DNA of 64,000 bases from contig JARRJS010000002.1 in the NCBI GenBank assembly GCA_037388885.1, positions 29,918-93,917 on the forward strand, in the 5' to 3' direction. This DNA comes from JARRJS01 sp037388885 (GTDB lineage: Bacteria; Gemmatimonadota; Gemmatimonadetes; Longimicrobiales; RSA9). Shown one piece after another: positions 1-8,366 of the stretch (positions are counted from its first letter, which is position 1; each line of letters begins with the position of its first letter). Made by a program: the position numbers and the translations under genes. Under the pieces are notes generated by a model that saw nothing but the letters and a program-made list of their open reading frames with translations, did not search any database and was not told the DNA's origin.

Positions 1-755
1 CGCTGGTGGATGCAGGTTGCGATGTCCTGGTGATCGACACCGCGCACGGGCATTCGGTGGGCGTGTTGAAGGCGCTGGAGCGTGTGCGCGAACGGTTCCC
101 GGATGTCCAGGTGATGGCGGGCAACATAGGCACGGCGGAAGCCGCGGCAGCCCTGGTGGAGCGAGGCGCCGACGCGGTCAAGGTGGGCATCGGGCCGGGC
201 AGCATCTGCACGACACGCGTCGTGACGGGAGTCGGCGTGCCGCAGCTGACGGCCATCATGGATGCGGTGGCCGGCGTGGAGGACCAGGTGCCCATCATTG
301 CGGATGGCGGCATCCGGTACTCTGGCGACATCGTGAAGGCCATCGCGGCCGGCGCGAGCGCCGCCATGATGGGTTCGCTGCTGGCCGGAACGGAGGAGAG
401 CCCCGGCGAGAGCTTCCTGTTGGAAGGGCGTCGCTACAAGACGGTCCGCGGCATGGGCTCGCTGTCGGCTATGGAAGAAGGATCGGCTGATCGCTATTTT
501 CAAGAAGACGTCGCGGACTCGCGCAAGCTCGTGCCGGAAGGCATCGAGGGGCGCGTGCCCTACAAGGGGCCGGTCTCGGATGTGCTGTTTCAGCTGGTGG
601 GCGGACTGCGGAGCGGGATGGGATACTGCGGTTGTCCCGACATTGAGCGCCTGCGCACCCGGGCTCGCTTCACGCTGATCACCGGCGGCGGTTTGCGCGA
701 ATCGCATCCCCATGACGTGGCGATCACGCGGGAAGCGCCGAACTACCACCTCTGA
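1..755 (+). CDS. guaB: Inosine-5'-monophosphate dehydrogenase, C-terminal part (5' end outside window)
   Basis: IMP dehydrogenase oxidises IMP to XMP with NAD+, the first committed step of GMP synthesis, in the cytosol. About 250 residues are visible and the frame is open from the window edge. The catalytic loop GIGPGSICTTR carries the active-site Cys, followed by the phosphate-binding segment IIADGGIRYSGDI and the flap region around RYKTVRGMGS. The C-terminal YKGPVSDVLFQLVGGLRSGMG is also typical of the family. The stop is at 753-755. Any CBS domains would lie upstream of the window. The next gene starts 86 bases downstream with its own ribosome binding site. Identification is secure; only completeness is unknown. 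Confidence 0.95.
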   Translation, partial: LVDAGCDVLVIDTAHGHSVGVLKALERVRERFPDVQVMAGNIGTAEAAAALVERGADAVKVGIGPGSICTTRVVTGVGVPQLTAIMDAVAGVEDQVPIIADGGIRYSGDIVKAIAAGASAAMMGSLLAGTEESPGESFLLEGRRYKTVRGMGSLSAMEEGSADRYFQEDVADSRKLVPEGIEGRVPYKGPVSDVLFQLVGGLRSGMGYCGCPDIERLRTRARFTLITGGGLRESHPHDVAITREAPNYHL

Positions 756-841
756 CGTCGGGCGAAAAAACTGGCGCCAGAACGTGACATTGGCCGCTTC
801 AATCAACCCCATTCCTGTGTCGGTCACCGAAACGGAGCGCC

Positions 842-1960
842 ATGATTGCACGCCACGATATCGAACGGCTGCTCCGGCGCCGCGCCGGAGATCACCTCAT
901 CCTTTCCGTGTTCCTCGACATGCGTGTAAACTCCAACAAGCGCACGCATGGGATCTTCCTGAACAAGCAGCGTGGCCGTTACGAAGCGACAGCGCTCGAC
1001 GGCGGCGAGGCGCCAGCCGTGGGTGCGGCGTTCGCCCGCATCGAGGCGTGGCTGGCCGATGAGTTCGACGAAGCGAACAAGGGCGCCGTGTGTTATGCGG
1101 AAGTGGGCGGCGACTGGTTCGAGGCGGCACAGACGCCCGTGCCGTTTCCCATGCGTGTCGAGCTGACTGCGCTCCCGGTCGTCGGTCCGCTGGTGGAGGT
1201 CATGGCGAGCTATCGGCACCATGGGGTCGTTCTGGTGGACCGGCAGCGTCTGAGGCTCATCAGCTTGTACCTGAACGAACCGGTCCACGACGTACAGCAT
1301 GAAGGCGGACCAGCGCCGGAACCGCGCGACGTGCAGAGGGGGGCATACTCTTATCGCGATTATCATGATCGGCGGGCCGTGGAGGAGACGAAGCATGTCT
1401 TCCGCGACTTCACCGAAGAGGTGGCGCGATTCGATGAACGGTTGCGCCCCGACGACCTGATCTTGCTGGGAACCGAAGCGAACGTGAAGAAGTTCCGGGA
1501 GCATCTGCCCGCGCGGTTGGCGGGCAAGGTCGTGTACGAAGATCGCGCCCCCGTGGACGCGGATCAGGTGGAGATCCTGGAACGCGTGCGTCCGTTCCTC
1601 GACGCGCAGGCGGACGCGCGGGAACGCGAAGCGGTGAGCGAGCTGCGGGACCGGATTCAGCAGAACCACTTTGCCGTTTGCGGATTCCGTGATACGTTGG
1701 CCCAGCTTCAGGAACGGAAGGTGGACCGGCTGGTGCTGGCCCGGAACATGGAGCGGGGTGGCGCCTGTTGCAGCCAGTGCGGCTTCTTCTTCGACGTGGC
1801 TCACCCGACGTGTCCGTACTGCGGCGGTGAGACGCGACGCGAGGCGGACTTGGTGGAGACGATGATCCGTCTTGCTCAAGAAGGAGGGTCAACCATCGAG
1901 TTCGTGAACGCAGACGCTTTGTGGGAGCAGCATGGCGTGGGCGCCCTGTTGCGATTCTGA
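842..1960 (+). CDS. Bacterial eRF1-like (baeRF, family-10-type) protein with C-terminal zinc ribbon
   Basis: This 372-residue protein resembles the bacterial relatives of archaeal/eukaryotic release factor eRF1, the superfamily that includes Vms1/ANKZF1 and Pelota. The last third has a zinc ribbon (CSQCGFFF then CPYCGG, about residues 309-335). A segment ending EFVNADALWEQHGVGALLRF matches how domain 3 of aRF1/Pelota ends. I see no GGQ loop, so classical peptide release is unlikely. Known family proposals are ribosome rescue or nascent-chain quality control; a role here is inference. The ATG is preceded by GGAG at a short spacing (acGGAGcgcc). It sits between guaB and an orphan gene, all on the plus strand. 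The family assignment is fairly sure; the function is not. Confidence 0.75.
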   Translation: MIARHDIERLLRRRAGDHLILSVFLDMRVNSNKRTHGIFLNKQRGRYEATALDGGEAPAVGAAFARIEAWLADEFDEANKGAVCYAEVGGDWFEAAQTPVPFPMRVELTALPVVGPLVEVMASYRHHGVVLVDRQRLRLISLYLNEPVHDVQHEGGPAPEPRDVQRGAYSYRDYHDRRAVEETKHVFRDFTEEVARFDERLRPDDLILLGTEANVKKFREHLPARLAGKVVYEDRAPVDADQVEILERVRPFLDAQADAREREAVSELRDRIQQNHFAVCGFRDTLAQLQERKVDRLVLARNMERGGACCSQCGFFFDVAHPTCPYCGGETRREADLVETMIRLAQEGGSTIEFVNADALWEQHGVGALLRF

Positions 1961-1988
1961 GCGCGTGCCCCGGTTCCTGTCAGGGAGC

Positions 1989-2012
1989 TTGACACATTCT
2001 CGGGAGAGAATG
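1989..2012 (+). promoter_or_regulatory. TTGACA box followed by a perfect inverted repeat (candidate operator)
   Basis: A perfect -35-like hexamer TTGACA (1989-1994) is followed directly by CATTCTC-GGGA-GAGAATG (1995-2012), a perfect 7-bp inverted repeat with a 4-base centre. If the box is a true -35, the repeat fills the spacer, where a repressor would block RNA polymerase. The -10 match near 2012-2017 is poor. The repeat could instead fold in RNA and hide the GGGAG that would serve a TTG start at 2017. Seen in sequence; function is inferred. Confidence 0.4.
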
Positions 2013-2076
2013 AACATTGGGCGTACCCGCTGCCAATCCCCCCACGCACGGCCACCTGTTGGATCGGAGTGAGATC

Positions 2077-2712
2077 GTGGTTCCGTTGTCCGGACTTGAT
2101 GCCGAGGGGTGCCGTTCTCTCGAGGGCGAGTTGATGGCGCTCGCCGGCGTCCAGCAAGCGCACGTGGAGCCATCGTCAGGCGACGTTTGGATCATCCGGG
2201 AGCGGGGCACGGAGCCCGTGCCTCTGGAGGTCGCGGTTCGCACGCGGTTGGAGGCCCTGGGCTACGCGTCGCAGGAGATCTCCACGCACATCGCAGTGCC
2301 CGTTGCGGAAGAACCGCGCCGACGCGTGCGTTTCGTGGAAGCGACGCGTACGGAGGACGATGCCGGGCGGGTCACCATCAGCGTCAGCCTGGAGTGGGAC
2401 GGTCAGGTTCATGGCGGCATCGCGTCGGGTGAACGGGGGGAGGTCATCGAGCTGAAGACGACGGCCCTGGCGGCGGTTCGAGCGCTCGAGGCGGTGGTAG
2501 GTGAAGGGTTGGGGGTCCGCATCATCGGCGTGAAGCGTATGCATGCCTTCGACACCGACCTGATGGTCGCTTCGCTGCTGCGCAGTGCAGAAAGCCCCAA
2601 ACGACTCGTGGGCGCCGTGGTGTTCGACGGTGCTGCACACCGGGCCGTGGCCGTTGCAGTGCTGAGCGCATTGAATCGAACCCTCGGCAATTTCCTGCAC
2701 ACGGGCGATTGA
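2077..2712 (+). CDS. Orphan two-domain protein (paralogue of the protein at 24488-25195)
   Basis: No known function is recognised. The protein has about 211 residues. An N-terminal alpha/beta segment has the pattern LxxLxxVxxAxV. A C-terminal domain from about residue 97 begins GRVTISVSLEWDGQVHGG and ends AVLSALNRTLG. The C-terminal domain looks like a tandem pair of strand-strand-helix units, loosely like the LeuA regulatory domain, which is weak inference. It aligns along its whole length with the minus-strand protein at 24488-25195. I chose GTG 2077 because GGAG lies 7 bases upstream and the resulting N terminus matches the paralogue. A TTG at 2017 in the same frame, with GGGAG 10 bases upstream, is the alternative and would add 20 residues. 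Confidence 0.7.
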   Translation: MVPLSGLDAEGCRSLEGELMALAGVQQAHVEPSSGDVWIIRERGTEPVPLEVAVRTRLEALGYASQEISTHIAVPVAEEPRRRVRFVEATRTEDDAGRVTISVSLEWDGQVHGGIASGERGEVIELKTTALAAVRALEAVVGEGLGVRIIGVKRMHAFDTDLMVASLLRSAESPKRLVGAVVFDGAAHRAVAVAVLSALNRTLGNFLHTGD

Positions 2713-2879
2713 CACGACTGCGCCTCGCGGCAGCCATTTCTTCGAGCAACGACCTGGTCACGATCGGCGGTCGCTCCCGTCCTCGGGGTGACCGGGTCGG
2801 ATACATCCGCGCGTGAAGGGAACCGGGATGGTGCGAGACGGCCGTTGGCCGGTGTTGAGGGTCGCCGGTTCCGACCCGG

Positions 2880-3746
2880 CTACGGCTGACGGATGACGGT
2901 ACGCGCGTATCCGTTTGCTGGATCGCCGCCGCCACGACGGATGCTGTCCACGGTACCCGGCCCCCGGTTGTAGGCCAGCAGGGCCAGCCGGAGATCCCCG
3001 TAGCGCTCCAGCATCGTGCGCAGGTAACGGAAACCAAGTCGCAGGTTCGTGTCCCGCACGAATAGGTCGTTGTACTTGAGCCCCGGCTCCAGCTGGTATG
3101 CCGTGGCCGGCATGATCTGCGTGTATCCCACTGCGCCCTTGGGACTTACCGCCTTGCGCGTGAACCCGCTTTCCACCTGAACGAGCCGGAACGCAAGCGC
3201 CGGGTCCACACCCTCCGACAAGGCGATGTCGTGGATCGCACCCGCAAGATCTGCAGGGATGTCATATTGGCTCGAATAGTGGATGATGTCCGACAGGCGC
3301 GAGAGCTCCAGTCGAACCAGCTCCAACTCACCTTCCCGCGCCGTGAGCGCCGAACGGGCGTGCGTCAACCGGGTGGCCATCTCCAGCTGCGCCAGACCTC
3401 CTCCGGAGCCAGCGGCGACCTGGAGCCCGAGCAGGAAGGCCGCCGCGACGACGACACCGAAGCGCACCGGGTTGCGCAGCTGCGTCCACCGTTGCGCGAA
3501 CCAGCGCTGCATCTTGTGTGTCTGCTCGGCCTCCCACTGCGCCAGGGCGGAAACAGTGGCTCCGAAAGCGGCTCTCCGCTCGTTTCCTGCACTGTCAGGC
3601 TCGGCTCGGGCCCGTGGATCCGCGTTGGCGCGCGCACGCGCCTCCGCCCGCTCACGCGCCTCCCGCTCCGCACGCGCCAGCGATTCCCGCAACACGTGGA
3701 TCCGGCTCGCCTTCGAGTCCGTCGAATCCGATCCACGATCACTCAT
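2880..3746 (-). CDS. Membrane-anchored soluble lytic transglycosylase (SLT domain)
   Basis: The enzyme cleaves peptidoglycan glycan strands, releasing 1,6-anhydro-muropeptides. Of 288 residues, the first ~90 are charged and Ala/Arg/Glu-rich. One membrane segment follows (about 93-113, FGVVVAAAFLLGL), so the catalytic domain is periplasmic. The SLT domain occupies the C-terminal half: the catalytic Glu lies in QVESGF, followed by GAVGYTQIMPATA and LLAYNRGPG, all diagnostic. The ATG has a strong AAGGAAGG site upstream. It follows moaC by 62 bases, probably in the same transcript. The long charged cytosolic tail is unusual for the family. Confidence 0.9.
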   Translation of the reverse strand: MSDRGSDSTDSKASRIHVLRESLARAEREARERAEARARANADPRARAEPDSAGNERRAAFGATVSALAQWEAEQTHKMQRWFAQRWTQLRNPVRFGVVVAAAFLLGLQVAAGSGGGLAQLEMATRLTHARSALTAREGELELVRLELSRLSDIIHYSSQYDIPADLAGAIHDIALSEGVDPALAFRLVQVESGFTRKAVSPKGAVGYTQIMPATAYQLEPGLKYNDLFVRDTNLRLGFRYLRTMLERYGDLRLALLAYNRGPGTVDSIRRGGGDPANGYARTVIRQP

Positions 3747-3808
3747 GGAATCCTTCCTTTTCCCGGCGTGTTGGACGGCCGGACGCTCCCGGGGAGCGGG
3801 AAGCGCGG

Positions 3809-4294
3809 TCAGACATCCGGATCAGCCCGCCACTCGCCGCTACGGCCACCGGTCTTGCGCACCAACCGAATACCTTCGATGCGCATGCCCCGGTCCACCG
3901 CTTTCAGCATGTCATACAACGTCAACGCAGCAACGCTCACGGCCGTGAGGGCTTCCATCTCCACACCCGTTCGTGCACGCGTATGCGCTGTCGCCACAAT
4001 CCGGACGCCGGGGAGGGTATCATCCGGTTCGAGTTTCACGTCCACTGCCGTCACCGGCAGCGCGTGACAGAGCGGAATCAACTCGGCCGTGCGCTTCGCG
4101 GCCTGGATTCCCGCAATCTGCGCCACCACCAGCGGGTCACCTTTCGGCGACCGTCCGTCCAGCAGTGCCGCCAGCGTCGCGGCCGTCATCACTACACGAC
4201 CTTCCGCCGAAGCGCGCCGGTCCGTGACCTCCTTGTCACCCACGTCCACCATGCGAGGATGGCCGGACTCGTCCACGTGTGTCAGCCCGTTCAT
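3809..4294 (-). CDS. moaC: Cyclic pyranopterin monophosphate synthase
   Basis: MoaC converts the MoaA product 3',8-cyclo-GTP to cyclic pyranopterin monophosphate in molybdenum cofactor synthesis. Diagnostic segments are LTHVDESGHPRMVDVGDK near the N terminus, LIPLCHALP in the middle, and VRKTGGRSGEW at the end. The ATG at 4294 gives 161 residues, the usual family length, with GGAG just upstream. A TTG at 4327 in the same frame would add 11 residues and has no good ribosome binding site. No other moa gene is in the window. The upstream holB ends 165 bases away. Confidence 0.95.
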   Translation of the reverse strand: MNGLTHVDESGHPRMVDVGDKEVTDRRASAEGRVVMTAATLAALLDGRSPKGDPLVVAQIAGIQAAKRTAELIPLCHALPVTAVDVKLEPDDTLPGVRIVATAHTRARTGVEMEALTAVSVAALTLYDMLKAVDRGMRIEGIRLVRKTGGRSGEWRADPDV

Positions 4295-4459
4295 GCGCTC
4301 CGTCGGTTCATCCCGCTTGGTTCCCAAGATAGCACCGCAAGCCTCATCGGGGGAACGGAGTCGGCAAGTCGTTACGCCGCAATCTGTTAGCGTGGACTAT
4401 CGCCGATCCCACGCCTGAAAACTGGCCAAATGCCCGGGGCATCGCCATGACGGAACGAG

Positions 4460-5638
4460 TCAGGCGAAACCCCGAAGGGTATCGCGAAGCTGCCTCAACA
4501 AGTGCGCCATCGCCAGTTGCGGGTTGATGTTGATGCGAGCCAGCGCGCGCGCTTCATCCACGAGCCGGATGGCATCGGGCGCCGTCACGGCGACAGCCGG
4601 CAGCGCGGTTGCGAGCTCTTCGAGCTCGCCCATGGCGTCGACGTTGACGATGCTGTCGCGGGCGTCGTTGGCGAACGCTGCCAGGTCTCGTAACCAGACG
4701 TTCAGCGCAGCGAGGAGGTCACTGTAATGTCCCCGTGCGCCGGTCGGGGACTGGGCGTGCGCGGCCGCGACGCGTGCAGCCGCGTCTTTGCTGGCGACGG
4801 ATTGCAGTATCTGACGGGCCTCATCGCGCAGGGCATCGAGGGGCCCGGGCTCGCCGTCTTGCGGCAGAAAGGCGAGGGCCCGGCCGATTGAGCCTTCTGC
4901 GAGATGGGCGGCGAGATGGGCGGCGTCGGCGGAGGCCGCCGCGTGTTCAACGAGAAAGGCGGCGACCCTGTCCACGGGCAGGGGTCGCAGGCGAACGGGT
5001 GCGAGGCGCGACCGGATGGTGGGCAGGAGCATCTCGGGGTCTGTGGTGGTGAGCAGGAACGTCGTGTCGGCGGGTGGCTCCTCGAGCACCTTGAGGACGG
5101 CGTTTGCGGCCTCTTCGCTGGACTCCTGCGGGACCAGCATCTCGGCGTCGCCGATCAGGCAGACCTTGCGGTGGCCCATGGCCGGCGTGGTGGCGACGAG
5201 GCGTCGGATGGTGCGCACCTGCGCCAGGTAGAGCCCGACGGACTGGTCGGGGAGCGAGCGGCGCAGGGGCTGGGCGCGTCGGGCGTCGAGCTCCGCGGCG
5301 CGGGCGTCTTCGAAGGCGTCTGCCAGGCGATCCGGGCTACCGTAGACCTTCGGGCGGGGCAGGGGGAAGAACCAATGGATGTCCGGGTGTTGGAGCGCCC
5401 GGGCGAGTTTGCAGGATCGGCAATGGTTGCAGGGCTCGTTGTCGGTGGGCGCTTCACATGCGAGGAGCTGCGCGAACCAGAGTGCCACGCGCTGGCGCCC
5501 GACGCCGGGCGGCCCGTGCAACAGCATGGATGCGGGCACGTCGCCGCGGGCGGCGGCCCGGGCCAGGCGTCTTCGCACCGCCTCGTGGCCCTGGACCGGC
5601 GGTAGCGTGCTCACCCGCCCGGCTTCGGCTTGAGCCAT
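4460..5638 (-). CDS. holB: DNA polymerase III delta' subunit
   Basis: Delta' is the rigid clamp-loader subunit that helps load the beta clamp during replication. The 392 residues show an AAA+ fold with a degenerate P-loop (HGPPGVGRQR, no GKT), a Cys zinc cluster (CEAP...CNHCRSC, about 64-82), and NAVLKVLEEPP then TIRSRL, the sensor and arginine-finger region. A degenerate P-loop is normal for delta', which does not hydrolyse ATP. The ATG at 5638 overlaps the end of the envC-like gene by 28 bases. A GTG at 5614, forming a GTGA overlap with that stop, is an equally reasonable start. It is the last gene of the mfd-to-holB run before a 165-base gap. Confidence 0.9.
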   Translation of the reverse strand: MAQAEAGRVSTLPPVQGHEAVRRRLARAAARGDVPASMLLHGPPGVGRQRVALWFAQLLACEAPTDNEPCNHCRSCKLARALQHPDIHWFFPLPRPKVYGSPDRLADAFEDARAAELDARRAQPLRRSLPDQSVGLYLAQVRTIRRLVATTPAMGHRKVCLIGDAEMLVPQESSEEAANAVLKVLEEPPADTTFLLTTTDPEMLLPTIRSRLAPVRLRPLPVDRVAAFLVEHAAASADAAHLAAHLAEGSIGRALAFLPQDGEPGPLDALRDEARQILQSVASKDAAARVAAAHAQSPTGARGHYSDLLAALNVWLRDLAAFANDARDSIVNVDAMGELEELATALPAVAVTAPDAIRLVDEARALARININPQLAMAHLLRQLRDTLRGFA

Positions 5639-6840
5639 TGGAGCGGGTCCACCGGCACGGGTGCGCCGCCGCCCACCGGTGCGTGAATGCGGAACTCGAC
5701 GTGAGGCCCTTCCGGCGTGTTCTCGCCACCCACCGTGCCCACGACCTGGCCGGCGTTGACGTCCTGTCCCTCCACGACTTGGATCTTCTTGAGGTACATA
5801 TAGAGGGTATAATACCCGCCGCCGTGGCTGATGATGACGCTGGGCCCGTAGCCTTCCATGGGCTGGGCCAGGACCACCGTGCCTGCCTTTACCGCGTGTA
5901 CGGGTGTGCCCGGCGCCGCCCCGATGCCGATACCGTTCCAGCGAAGGGTGACACCGTTCGGGCGTCTGTCCGGCCCGAATCGGTACACCAGCTTGCCGGC
6001 CACCGGCCAGTTGAGGCTCCCCATGTCTCTGTTGGGATTGAGGTTGCCCGCACCCGCCGGCGCGGCGCCGGCGATGGCGCGACGCCGCTCCTCTTCTCGC
6101 CGGGCCCGCTCCAGGTTGGCGATGACGTCCGTGAGGTGGGCCTCGTCCTCGGCGAGCTGCTGCAGGCGACCCCGGGTGCGACGCGCCCGCGCCCGGTAGT
6201 CCTGCAGTGTCCGCTGCTGCCGCCGCTCCAGGTACTGGAGCTGTGCGAATTCCGACAACTTCTCGGCGCGCAGACGCTGAAGCTGTGCGAGGCTGGACTT
6301 CAGCTCGTTCTCCTGGGAGGTCAGGCTCTTTTCGAGAGAAGAGACCTCGTCCAGCAACAGCCGGTCGTGCACGGCCACTAGGTGGAGATATTTGTAGCGG
6401 CTAAGCAGGTCCCCGAAGCTGCGGGCGCTCAGCAGGACCCGGACCGTGTGCAGAGGCCCCTGCTCATAGATGGATCGCAGCCGATGTCGCAGCAGCACGC
6501 TGCGGGCCTTCAACCGGTCGCGCGTGTGCACGAGCTGCGCCGTGATGGTGTCAACGCTCGATGCCAGGGCTACCGTCTGGAAGTCCAGCTCCTTGAGGGC
6601 ATCGGTGGATGCCAGCACCTGCTGCTCGATATTGGCCAGCTCGCTGGCTACATCGTGCACACGCGTCTGCAACGTCTGCATCTGCTGCTGGAGCTGCTCG
6701 CGTTCCCTGCGGATCTGGTCCAATCGCGCCCGACTGTCCCGCAGCTGCTTCTGCGTGTCGCTCTGTGCGGCCACCGGTGAGGCGCATACGGCGAACACGA
6801 CGAAGGCGAGGGCGGCAGCCGCGCCGCGATGGTGGCGCAT
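5611..6840 (-). CDS. envC: EnvC-type murein hydrolase activator (degenerate LytM/M23 domain)
   Basis: A periplasmic activator of cell-separation amidases that acts through FtsEX. The 409 residues begin with a signal peptide (FVVFAVCASPVAAQS). A long coiled coil follows (about 27-260, rich in Gln, Arg and Leu), then a LytM-like domain (about 272-405). Where active M23 peptidases have the HxGxD and HxH metal ligands, this one has RWNGIGI and YTLYMYL; only the His of PHVEFRI remains. That matches EnvC, which activates rather than cuts. I chose ATG 6840 because it gives the signal peptide and overlaps the ftsX stop by one base (TGATG). Its place after ftsE-ftsX is the strongest support. Confidence 0.9.
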   Translation of the reverse strand: MRHHRGAAAALAFVVFAVCASPVAAQSDTQKQLRDSRARLDQIRREREQLQQQMQTLQTRVHDVASELANIEQQVLASTDALKELDFQTVALASSVDTITAQLVHTRDRLKARSVLLRHRLRSIYEQGPLHTVRVLLSARSFGDLLSRYKYLHLVAVHDRLLLDEVSSLEKSLTSQENELKSSLAQLQRLRAEKLSEFAQLQYLERRQQRTLQDYRARARRTRGRLQQLAEDEAHLTDVIANLERARREEERRRAIAGAAPAGAGNLNPNRDMGSLNWPVAGKLVYRFGPDRRPNGVTLRWNGIGIGAAPGTPVHAVKAGTVVLAQPMEGYGPSVIISHGGGYYTLYMYLKKIQVVEGQDVNAGQVVGTVGGENTPEGPHVEFRIHAPVGGGAPVPVDPLQWLKPKPGG

Positions 6841-7694
6841 CACAGCTCCTGGAGGTGCTGCCGGACCGCGGACCAGCTGGCGGCGACCCCCAGCACACCG
6901 CCGACCACGAACCCGCTCAGGACCCACGAGGGCGGCATCCAATCGAGGTGGAAGATGGAGTCGGAAAGCACGCGGTAGATCAAATACACGGCCGGCAGTG
7001 CGAAGAACGCGCCCAGGATGCCGGTGAAGAACCCCTCGAACAGGAACGGGCGACGAATGAAGGCGTTGGTGGCGCCGACCAGCCGCATGATGGCGATCTC
7101 GTCACGGCGCGCGAAGATGGCCATGCGGATGGCCGAACCGATGATCAGAGCGGCCACCAAGGCGAATGCGCCGCCCACCACGAGAGTAGCCGCTCCGGCC
7201 ACACGCCGCAGCAGGTAGACCTTGTCGAGCCATTCACGGCCGTAGCGCACATCCTCGACGAAGGGGTAGGCCGACACGCGGGCGGCCACCGACGTGGCCA
7301 CCGCCGGTCCCTTCTGTCCGGGGACCAGGGAGATCTCCAGCGATGCCGGCAGCGGGTTCACGTCGAGGTCAGAGAAGATGCTGCTGATGTCGGACAGCTC
7401 CTGTTTGGCGATTTCCAGCGCCTGGGCGCGGGAAACGTAGAGCACGTCACGGACTTCGGGCATGGCCTGGATATGGGCGCGAGCTTCCTGCACTTCCTCC
7501 TCCGTCGCGTCGTCGCGCAGGTACGCGACGACTTCGACGCGCGATTCCACGCGATTCAGCACTTCGCGCACGTTCTGGGCGGTGACCCCGAAGATGCCCA
7601 GCACACAGAGCGACAGACCAATCATGGCGGCCGAAAGCAGGGTCAGCACGGGCGTCCGGCGGAAAGCTGCCAGGGCTTCGCGGATGGAGTACAT
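6840..7694 (-). CDS. ftsX: Cell division protein FtsX
   Basis: FtsX is the membrane half of the FtsEX complex, which couples septal ATP hydrolysis to peptidoglycan hydrolase activation. It has 284 residues. A first membrane helix lies at about 15-37 and a periplasmic loop at about 50-160 (starting VEVVAYLRDDATEEEV). Three more helices follow, with FARRDEIAIMRLVGATNAFIRRP between helices 2 and 3, the typical FtsX cytoplasmic loop. The gene starts 3 bases after the ftsE stop and ends overlapping envC by one base. Confidence 0.95.
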   Translation of the reverse strand: MYSIREALAAFRRTPVLTLLSAAMIGLSLCVLGIFGVTAQNVREVLNRVESRVEVVAYLRDDATEEEVQEARAHIQAMPEVRDVLYVSRAQALEIAKQELSDISSIFSDLDVNPLPASLEISLVPGQKGPAVATSVAARVSAYPFVEDVRYGREWLDKVYLLRRVAGAATLVVGGAFALVAALIIGSAIRMAIFARRDEIAIMRLVGATNAFIRRPFLFEGFFTGILGAFFALPAVYLIYRVLSDSIFHLDWMPPSWVLSGFVVGGVLGVAASWSAVRQHLQEL

Positions 7695-7697
7695 CGA

Positions 7698-8366
7698 TCA
7701 AGCCTCCGAGTCGTACACGAGCTGCCCGTGGTCCAGCTCGATCACGCGGGTGTTGGGGTGGCTGCGGATCAGCGCCGCGTCGTGAGTCGCAAAAAGCACC
7801 GCCGTGCCGGCCGCGTGGATTTCACGGAACAGGTCGTAGATGCCCCGAGTGGCCCGGTCGTCCAGGTTGCCCGTCGGCTCGTCGGCGAGCAAAAGCACGG
7901 GGTCGTTGGCCAGCGCTCGGGCGATGGCGACGCGCTGCTGTTCTCCGCCCGACAGCTCGCTGGGCAGCGCCTCGGACTTGGCCGCGAGCCCGACCTGCGC
8001 CAGCAGGCGGGCGACCTTCACGCGGATGACGTTCTTGCGGGCACCGGTCACCTGCAGGGCGAAGGAGATGTTCTCGGCCGCGGTGCGGTCTGGGAGCAAC
8101 CGGAAGTCCTGGAAAACGAACCCGATCTTGCGGCGCAGGATCGCGATTTCGCGGGACCGGATGGTGTCCGCGCTGTGGCCGCTCACGACCACCTCGCCCG
8201 ACGTCGGGCGGTCTGCCATGTGGATCAGTCGCAGCACCGTCGTCTTGCCGGCGCCGCTGTGGCCGGTGAGGAAGCAGAAGTCGTGCTTGTTGAAGCGGAA
8301 GGAAACGTCGTTCAACGCCCGTCCCGACCGTGGAAACTCCATGACGACGTTCTGGAACCGGATCAT
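7698..8366 (-). CDS. ftsE: Cell division ATP-binding protein FtsE
   Basis: FtsE is the cytosolic ABC ATPase partner of FtsX. Its 222 residues carry all nucleotide motifs: Walker A GHSGAGKTT, Q-loop VFQDFRLL, signature LSGGEQQRVAIARAL, Walker B VLLLADEPTGNLD and switch His in FATHD. The ATG overlaps the pdxA stop in an ATGA junction, so the division genes are translated from a transcript that also carries pdxA and surA. LPDRTAAENISFAL after the Q-loop is typical of FtsE rather than of LolD. Confidence 0.95.
   Translation of the reverse strand: MIRFQNVVMEFPRSGRALNDVSFRFNKHDFCFLTGHSGAGKTTVLRLIHMADRPTSGEVVVSGHSADTIRSREIAILRRKIGFVFQDFRLLPDRTAAENISFALQVTGARKNVIRVKVARLLAQVGLAAKSEALPSELSGGEQQRVAIARALANDPVLLLADEPTGNLDDRATRGIYDLFREIHAAGTAVLFATHDAALIRSHPNTRVIELDHGQLVYDSEA

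Noticed and set aside
2839..2851. Short hairpin CGGCC-GTT-GGCCG between convergent genes
   Set aside because: Five base pairs with no T-tract is too weak to call a terminator.
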